Below, piece by piece: positions 60,564-64,000 of a stretch of 64,000 nt of DNA; position 1 is the stretch's first letter; each line of letters opens with the position of its first letter. The notes below the pieces were generated by a model. It had not been told where the DNA came from. It ran no database searches and was given only the letters and a program-made list of their open reading frames with translations. A program made the position numbers and the translations under genes. Source of the stretch: Corallibacter vietnamensis (GTDB lineage Bacteria; Bacteroidota; Bacteroidia; Flavobacteriales; Flavobacteriaceae); contig NZ_BAABBI010000002.1 in assembly GCF_039537875.1 (NCBI RefSeq), forward strand, positions 186,001-250,000, written 5' to 3'.

Positions 60564-61142
60564 TTTTATTTTTATCAGACTCAAAATCAAAAGTCCGATT
60601 AATATAATATTTGTCCAAAATGCAAAACTTTTCATTTGTTCACTTTTGTCCGTTTTAAATGTCAATTCCTTTGCGATTGCTATTTTGTCTTGGTCAATAT
60701 TTTTATTTTCTGTTATTTTAAAATCAAACTCACTTTCTTTATCTGTAACAACATTTAAGTAATTAATTTCGCCCCTTGCGTTTTTTGCAACAAGCCAAAA
60801 TTCAGTTGTTCCATCATTCTCGAACCAAAAGTCAGACGTTTTATTTGGCTTCAAATTTTTGTCAAAAGTGACATAATTTCCTTTTCCGTTCCATTCGTTG
60901 TCCCAAAAAGCTATGGAATAAATTTTTAAGTTTTTATCAGTCAGATTTTCAGTCCGAACATTTACTGGGGTTGAAGCACCAAATGAGTCGTCAAACAATG
61001 AATTCAATCCTAAAGCAGAAAGTCCGATTACAATTCCGAAAATTGTAAGCATTTTTAAACCACTCTTTTTGTCAGAAGAAGTAAAATATCTAATCAGTAA
61101 AATTAGAATAAGTAAGAAAGCTGAAAATAGTAGTATGTTCAT
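60540..61142 (-). CDS. Unrecognised membrane protein
   Basis: 200-residue protein with two N-terminal helices (LLFSAFLLILILLIRYF, MLTIFGIVIGLSALGL), an extracytoplasmic beta-rich domain (about 60-165, NLKIYSIAFWDNEWNGKGNYVTFDKNL...FWLVAKNARGEINYL) and one C-terminal helix (FWTNIILIGLLILSLI). No family recognised. Its last residues ASVQHRL and the stop are encoded by the border repeat GCC AGC GTA CAA CAC CGG CTA TAG. This suggests that the gene end was fused to a pre-existing repeat. R2 promoter repeat lies 60 bases upstream of the ATG. Confidence 0.65.
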   Translation of the reverse strand: MNILLFSAFLLILILLIRYFTSSDKKSGLKMLTIFGIVIGLSALGLNSLFDDSFGASTPVNVRTENLTDKNLKIYSIAFWDNEWNGKGNYVTFDKNLKPNKTSDFWFENDGTTEFWLVAKNARGEINYLNVVTDKESEFDFKITENKNIDQDKIAIAKELTFKTDKSEQMKSFAFWTNIILIGLLILSLIKIKASVQHRL

Positions 61143-61155
61143 TTTTTAAATTGGA

Positions 61156-61174
61156 GGCAACGTACATATAACAC
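61156..61174. repeat. Border motif at the start of the 60540 gene
   Basis: GGCAACGTACATATAACAC, 13 bases upstream of the ATG. It pairs, inverted, with GTGTTGTACGCTGGC at the gene's stop side. Confidence 0.65.
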
Positions 61175-61201
61175 TACTAGTCATGTTATATCTATTATAA
61201 T

Positions 61202-61280
61202 TATACCTACAAATCTAACAGATTTTTTATAGAATCAAAGCAGTGTTTTGGTATATGTGTGTGGATTTGTGTGGTTTGGG
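61202..61280 (-). repeat. Repeat R2, copy 2, promoter-bearing
   Basis: 79-base element, 74/79 identical to 58546-58624. Minus-strand promoter: TTTG (61236-61239), 18 bases, TAGATTTG (61210-61217). The five differences leave both boxes intact. Confidence 0.8.
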
Positions 61281-61340
61281 GTGTGTTGTGCCACAGAATA
61301 CTTGTGTATGTTTGAGGTTTTTAATGTTTATGAAAAAAAG

Positions 61341-61390
61341 AGGCCAAAACGTTTTATGGTTTTGACCTCTTGTGGTAATTGATTAATAGC
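61341..61390. terminator. Terminator-repeat after the 61396 gene, copy 1
   Basis: Stem AGGCCAAAAC / GTTTTGACCT (minus strand with A/T-rich flanks), followed by GGTAATTGATTAATAGC. The whole 50-base block recurs at 62860-62909 with few changes. It lies just beyond the stop of the minus-strand gene, so it ends that transcript. Confidence 0.7.
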
Positions 61391-61395
61391 TACGT

Positions 61396-62286
61396 TTAAT
61401 TTTGTTGCGCTGGTTTGTAAGTGCCACAAAGACAAGGGAGGTTTTGATTATTCATAACTTCTTGTTCTACATTAAAAAATCGTGGTATTGTTGTGCCACC
61501 ACCGTTTCCTATGCTTGTGTAGTTAAAAACAATAGTACCTCTAACTCCTCTAGAGACATCTCCTGCGTTTTCAGATAGGTTTTGTGAATTATTAAAACCA
61601 GAAGAATTAGAAGCATTAAAAGAATCTCCTTTAATAGCAGAAGAGGTAATAACCCAAAAAGAGACGTTGTCATAATTTGAATTAGATGAATAATTACCAA
61701 TAACAATGGCTTGTGTTATTTGTTCGGCGGTAAATGCTCTTGCATACGGTTCGTTATAATAGGTATCCTTGCACATTTCGTTTGCTGCTTGCCAACCAGT
61801 TTTACCATTGTAACTAAATTTTCCATCATCAGTTTGGTTACTTCTACCTAAAATATAAGGTTCCATAAGTACTGGGTTACTTACCGTAGAGGCCGTTTTG
61901 GCATGTAGTGCATACGGTACACTTAATAATTGGCTTGTGGCTGTTATGGTATAGTTTGTTCCGCCGGTAGGGTCGGTTTCTGTTTTTATAAAGTATGTGT
62001 TATCTGCCCAGTTTATGGTTGTTATATCTCCAGATATAATTGTACCTGTTCCTATTTCAATACTTATTAATCCGTTTTGGTTTGTAGTAGGTGTGTGGGT
62101 TTCAGTAAAAACCGTATTGCCTGATGCATTGCCTTGTAAAATACTTATTTGCATACTAACATTGGTATTGCTTATAAGCTCATTTGCAGCATCTCTAATT
62201 ACTGCTTGGTAATTCATTTTTTCTGGTGTTTGAGCTTGCATGCTAAAGCAACAAATAAGGGATAAGGCTATGTATAGTTTTTTCAT
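61396..62286 (-). CDS. Exported protein of a common flavobacterial surface family
   Basis: 296-residue exported protein (signal MKKLYIALSLICCFSMQAQ). TPEKMNYQAVIRDAANELISNTNVSMQISILQG begins a domain seen at the start of many flavobacterial secreted proteins, often with tail-fibre-like or collagen-like regions behind. VPYALHAKTAS follows. The C-terminal half (about 145-296) has FSYNGKTGWQAANEMCKDTYYNEPYARAFTAEQITQAI, possibly a lectin-like fold. No type IX tail is evident. Co-transcribed with the sorting-domain gene 5 bases upstream. Confidence 0.72.
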   Translation of the reverse strand: MKKLYIALSLICCFSMQAQTPEKMNYQAVIRDAANELISNTNVSMQISILQGNASGNTVFTETHTPTTNQNGLISIEIGTGTIISGDITTINWADNTYFIKTETDPTGGTNYTITATSQLLSVPYALHAKTASTVSNPVLMEPYILGRSNQTDDGKFSYNGKTGWQAANEMCKDTYYNEPYARAFTAEQITQAIVIGNYSSNSNYDNVSFWVITSSAIKGDSFNASNSSGFNNSQNLSENAGDVSRGVRGTIVFNYTSIGNGGGTTIPRFFNVEQEVMNNQNLPCLCGTYKPAQQN

Positions 62287-62291
62287 GTTAC

Positions 62292-62759
62292 TTAATTTTT
62301 AATGATTTTGAAAGTTTTGATGTGTTTAGATTGTTTGTAGATACTTAAAAAATATGTAGCCGCAGGGTATGATTGCATATTGATTATGGTTTGCTGGTTT
62401 GATATTTTATGGTTGCTTAAGGTTTTTCCTGAAATGTCTGAAAGGTTGTAAGATGTCTCTTTATTATAGTTTTCTATTTTGAGTTGTAGTGTATTAGTTG
62501 TGGGATTAGGAAATGCTATCATTTTTAGTGATATATCATTATTATGAGTTCCTAATGTTTGAGAAATAGTATAAGGTTGCTGAATGCCTTGTTCTATAGT
62601 TCCGTGGGTTGATGTACTGTTTGTAAATACCGTTTGACCTATTGTGTAGCTAATAGATCCTTGTGATGATTGTGCATTGTTTGCACTACTTACCATACTA
62701 TTTTGAGCTAACGTGTTTATAGCGGTTGATAGAAAAATAATGTGTAATAGTTTTTTCAT
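62292..62759 (-). CDS. Small protein with type IX secretion sorting domain
   Basis: 155-residue exported protein: signal (MKKLLHIIFLSTAINTLAQ), a short region (SSANNAQSSQGSISYTIGQTVFTNS...IEQGIQQPYTI), then a C-terminal type A sorting domain (about 80-155: MIAFPNPTTNTLQLKIENYN...YNLSDISGKTLSNHKI...AATYFLSIYKQSKHIKTFKIIKN). Such proteins are secreted across the outer membrane and may be anchored. Heads a two-gene operon. Promoter with an adjacent palindrome lies upstream. Confidence 0.87.
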   Translation of the reverse strand: MKKLLHIIFLSTAINTLAQNSMVSSANNAQSSQGSISYTIGQTVFTNSTSTHGTIEQGIQQPYTISQTLGTHNNDISLKMIAFPNPTTNTLQLKIENYNKETSYNLSDISGKTLSNHKISNQQTIINMQSYPAATYFLSIYKQSKHIKTFKIIKN

Positions 62760-62795
62760 TTAAAAATAGATTAGGTTTTCTGGAGAAATAAGGTG

Positions 62796-62842
62796 TAAAG
62801 TTAGTTTGGTTACTATTTTATGACAATACGTAGGTCTACGTA
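62796..62842 (-). promoter_or_regulatory. Promoter with TACGTA palindrome upstream of the sorting-domain gene
   Basis: Minus-strand -7 box TAACTTTA (62796-62803), 20-base spacer, then TTG of the -33 box. The 16-base perfect palindrome TACGTAGACCTACGTA (minus strand, 62827-62842) lies directly before -33, with its centre about 45 bases before the expected start. This suits an activator such as a LuxR-type regulator. Confidence 0.55.
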
Positions 62843-62859
62843 TAGTATTTTATGAAAAA

Positions 62860-62909
62860 AGGCCAAAACGTTTTACGGTTTTGACCTTTTAAGGTAATTG
62901 ATTAATAGC
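62860..62909. terminator. Terminator-repeat, copy 2, after the partial surface protein gene
   Basis: Same 50-base block as 61341-61390 (stem AGGCCAAAAC / GTTTTGACCT). Lies 68 bases beyond the stop of the gene ending at 62977, so it acts as its terminator. Confidence 0.7.
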
Positions 62910-62976
62910 CTCTTTGATATTTTTAAATTACGATCATATGGTATTGCGGTGTGCCATATTTCTCATAAGTGTTGTT

Positions 62977-64000
62977 TTACATTTTTGTAATTCTTCTTGT
63001 TGTTGTTTCATTGTCTGAATAAAGTTTGAAAATGTATGTTCCTGAAGACAGGTCTTGAATGTTGATAACATTTTCAATTTGATTTAGACTCATTACCTGT
63101 CTGCCCAAGGTATCATAAACTTCAACCTTATCAATCGTTATGTTATTAGGTATTTTAAGGTTTAGTATGCCGCTATTATTCGGGTTAGGGTAGAGTTTGA
63201 TGTTTTGTAATGCATTAGCATCGTTTACACTTAATGTAGATACAACTGTTACTTGCGCTGTACATGAGCTTGTATTGTTGTTACTGTCTTGAGCCGTAAA
63301 TGTTACATCAAACGTGCCTTCTTCAGTAAATGTGTCTTGAGATAGACTTACGATTAAATCTGTAGTGCTCGTACAGTTATCTGTGCTACCGTTGTTAACA
63401 TCATCAGGTGATATTGTTACAAAGCCTACCGTTTCATCTAATGGTACTGTTATGTTTTGACATACTGTAGTAGGTGCTATAGCATCTGTAATGAGCACTC
63501 TTTGTATTTGTGTAGACTGATTACCTGTAGTGTCTTGATATACCCAAGTAACTAAATACTCTCCTGGCTGGTTGTAGGTTGTAGCATCTGTTGTTGAGGC
63601 TGTAACGGCACCACTACAATCATCAGTAGCTGTTGGCGCTGTTAAGGTTACACTACATTCAGCCTCTACTAGCGGTAATGTTTTAGTGTCTGGTATAGGC
63701 GCAGAATTTGCGTTATAAACCGTAATAACATAGCTTTTCTCTTCTATACCACCATGGTTGTCTGCAATGTTTAAAATCACTTGGTGCTTACCTATTTGGT
63801 CTTGCGTAGGTGTCCAGTTTATAACATCACCGGTAAGTGTCATGCCTGCTGGATGTGTAGGCATGGTTAGTGTTAAGTCGTCTTCAGAATCAGGGTCAGA
63901 ATAACTCACCGTAAATGTATAAGGGTTACAAGGATCAGTAACATCTGCTAGACTTTGAGTTTCTAGTTTAGGGATGTTATTAACATCAGGACTGATGAAT
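62977..64000 (-). CDS. Large surface protein with HYR-like modules and type IX sorting domain, 5' end cut by window
   Basis: The last 340 codons of a larger gene; the frame stays open to the right window edge. The visible part has a cadherin/Ig-like module (YSDPDSEDDLTLTMPTHPAGMTLTGDVINWTPTQDQIG), two HYR-like repeats with paired cysteines (VEAECSVTLTAPTATDDCSGAV; NCTSTTDLIVSLSQ...DSNNNTSSCTAQVTV) and a C-terminal type A sorting domain (about the last 75 residues, IKLYPNPNNSGILNLKIPNNI...GTYIFKLYSDNETTTRRITKM). It is a secreted adhesin or similar; the missing N-terminal part would decide. Confidence 0.85.
   Translation of the reverse strand, partial: FISPDVNNIPKLETQSLADVTDPCNPYTFTVSYSDPDSEDDLTLTMPTHPAGMTLTGDVINWTPTQDQIGKHQVILNIADNHGGIEEKSYVITVYNANSAPIPDTKTLPLVEAECSVTLTAPTATDDCSGAVTASTTDATTYNQPGEYLVTWVYQDTTGNQSTQIQRVLITDAIAPTTVCQNITVPLDETVGFVTISPDDVNNGSTDNCTSTTDLIVSLSQDTFTEEGTFDVTFTAQDSNNNTSSCTAQVTVVSTLSVNDANALQNIKLYPNPNNSGILNLKIPNNITIDKVEVYDTLGRQVMSLNQIENVINIQDLSSGTYIFKLYSDNETTTRRITKM

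Overview
The window reads as a chromosomal segment of a marine-type member of the Flavobacteriaceae (Bacteroidota). Supporting signs are AT-rich DNA, promoters of the Bacteroidota type (TTTG, a spacer of about 18-20, then TAnnTTTG), starts without Shine-Dalgarno sequences, type IX secretion sorting tails, a DUF4295 gene beside rpmG, a bacillithiol gene (bshC), a fused CcoN-CcoO oxidase and a LETM1-related biofilm protein. I found no rRNA, tRNA, CRISPR array or recognisable insertion sequence.

Layout. 1-6.5 kb: glycosyltransferase, 2-oxoacid dehydrogenase E2, an exonuclease/FAH-hydrolase/Hpt/CinA run, and the rpmB-rpmG-DUF4295 ribosomal operon. 6.5-20 kb: ftsY, a small lipoprotein, a truncated lipoprotein remnant, rimO, bshC, a PLP decarboxylase, guaA, a LysM lipoprotein, a DUF922 protein and a DUF3820 protein. 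18.6-21.1 kb: a LytS/LytTR two-component system with two adjacent 2TM domains. 21-30 kb: a LETM1-related gene, then a cell-surface module (two DUF4331 proteins, TPR lipoprotein, TonB receptor), followed on the other strand by an ECF sigma/anti-sigma pair and a YceI protein. 30-42.6 kb: hemN, two universal stress proteins, the complete cbb3 oxidase cluster (ccoI-S-NO-Q-P-G-fixH-safE) and an FNR-like regulator. 42.6-46.6 kb: YdeI-like, DUF6503-like, M1 peptidase and CBM9-like proteins. 46.6-54.9 kb: a MarR-led fatty-acid beta-oxidation operon with a four-helix-bundle gene inside it, and fadD. 54.9-61.3 kb: an accessory region of orphan genes (PIN protein plus partner, HEPN protein, small membrane and exported proteins) separated by repeats. 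61.3-64 kb: type IX secretion-related surface proteins, the last one cut by the window edge.

Two things stand out. First, three promoters (hemN, ccoS-operon, ccoI) each carry an ATGA-N6-TCAT palindrome whose centre is exactly 36.5 bases from the last G of the -7 box. They look like one microaerobic regulon of the FNR-like protein encoded beside ccoI. Second, the accessory genes at 57-61 kb are bounded by a recurring motif (ACTGGCAACATACAG-like at starts, its inverse at stops). Two of them are preceded by a 79-base repeat that carries a complete promoter. This looks like a modular, cassette-like way of exchanging genes that does not match classical integron attC sites.
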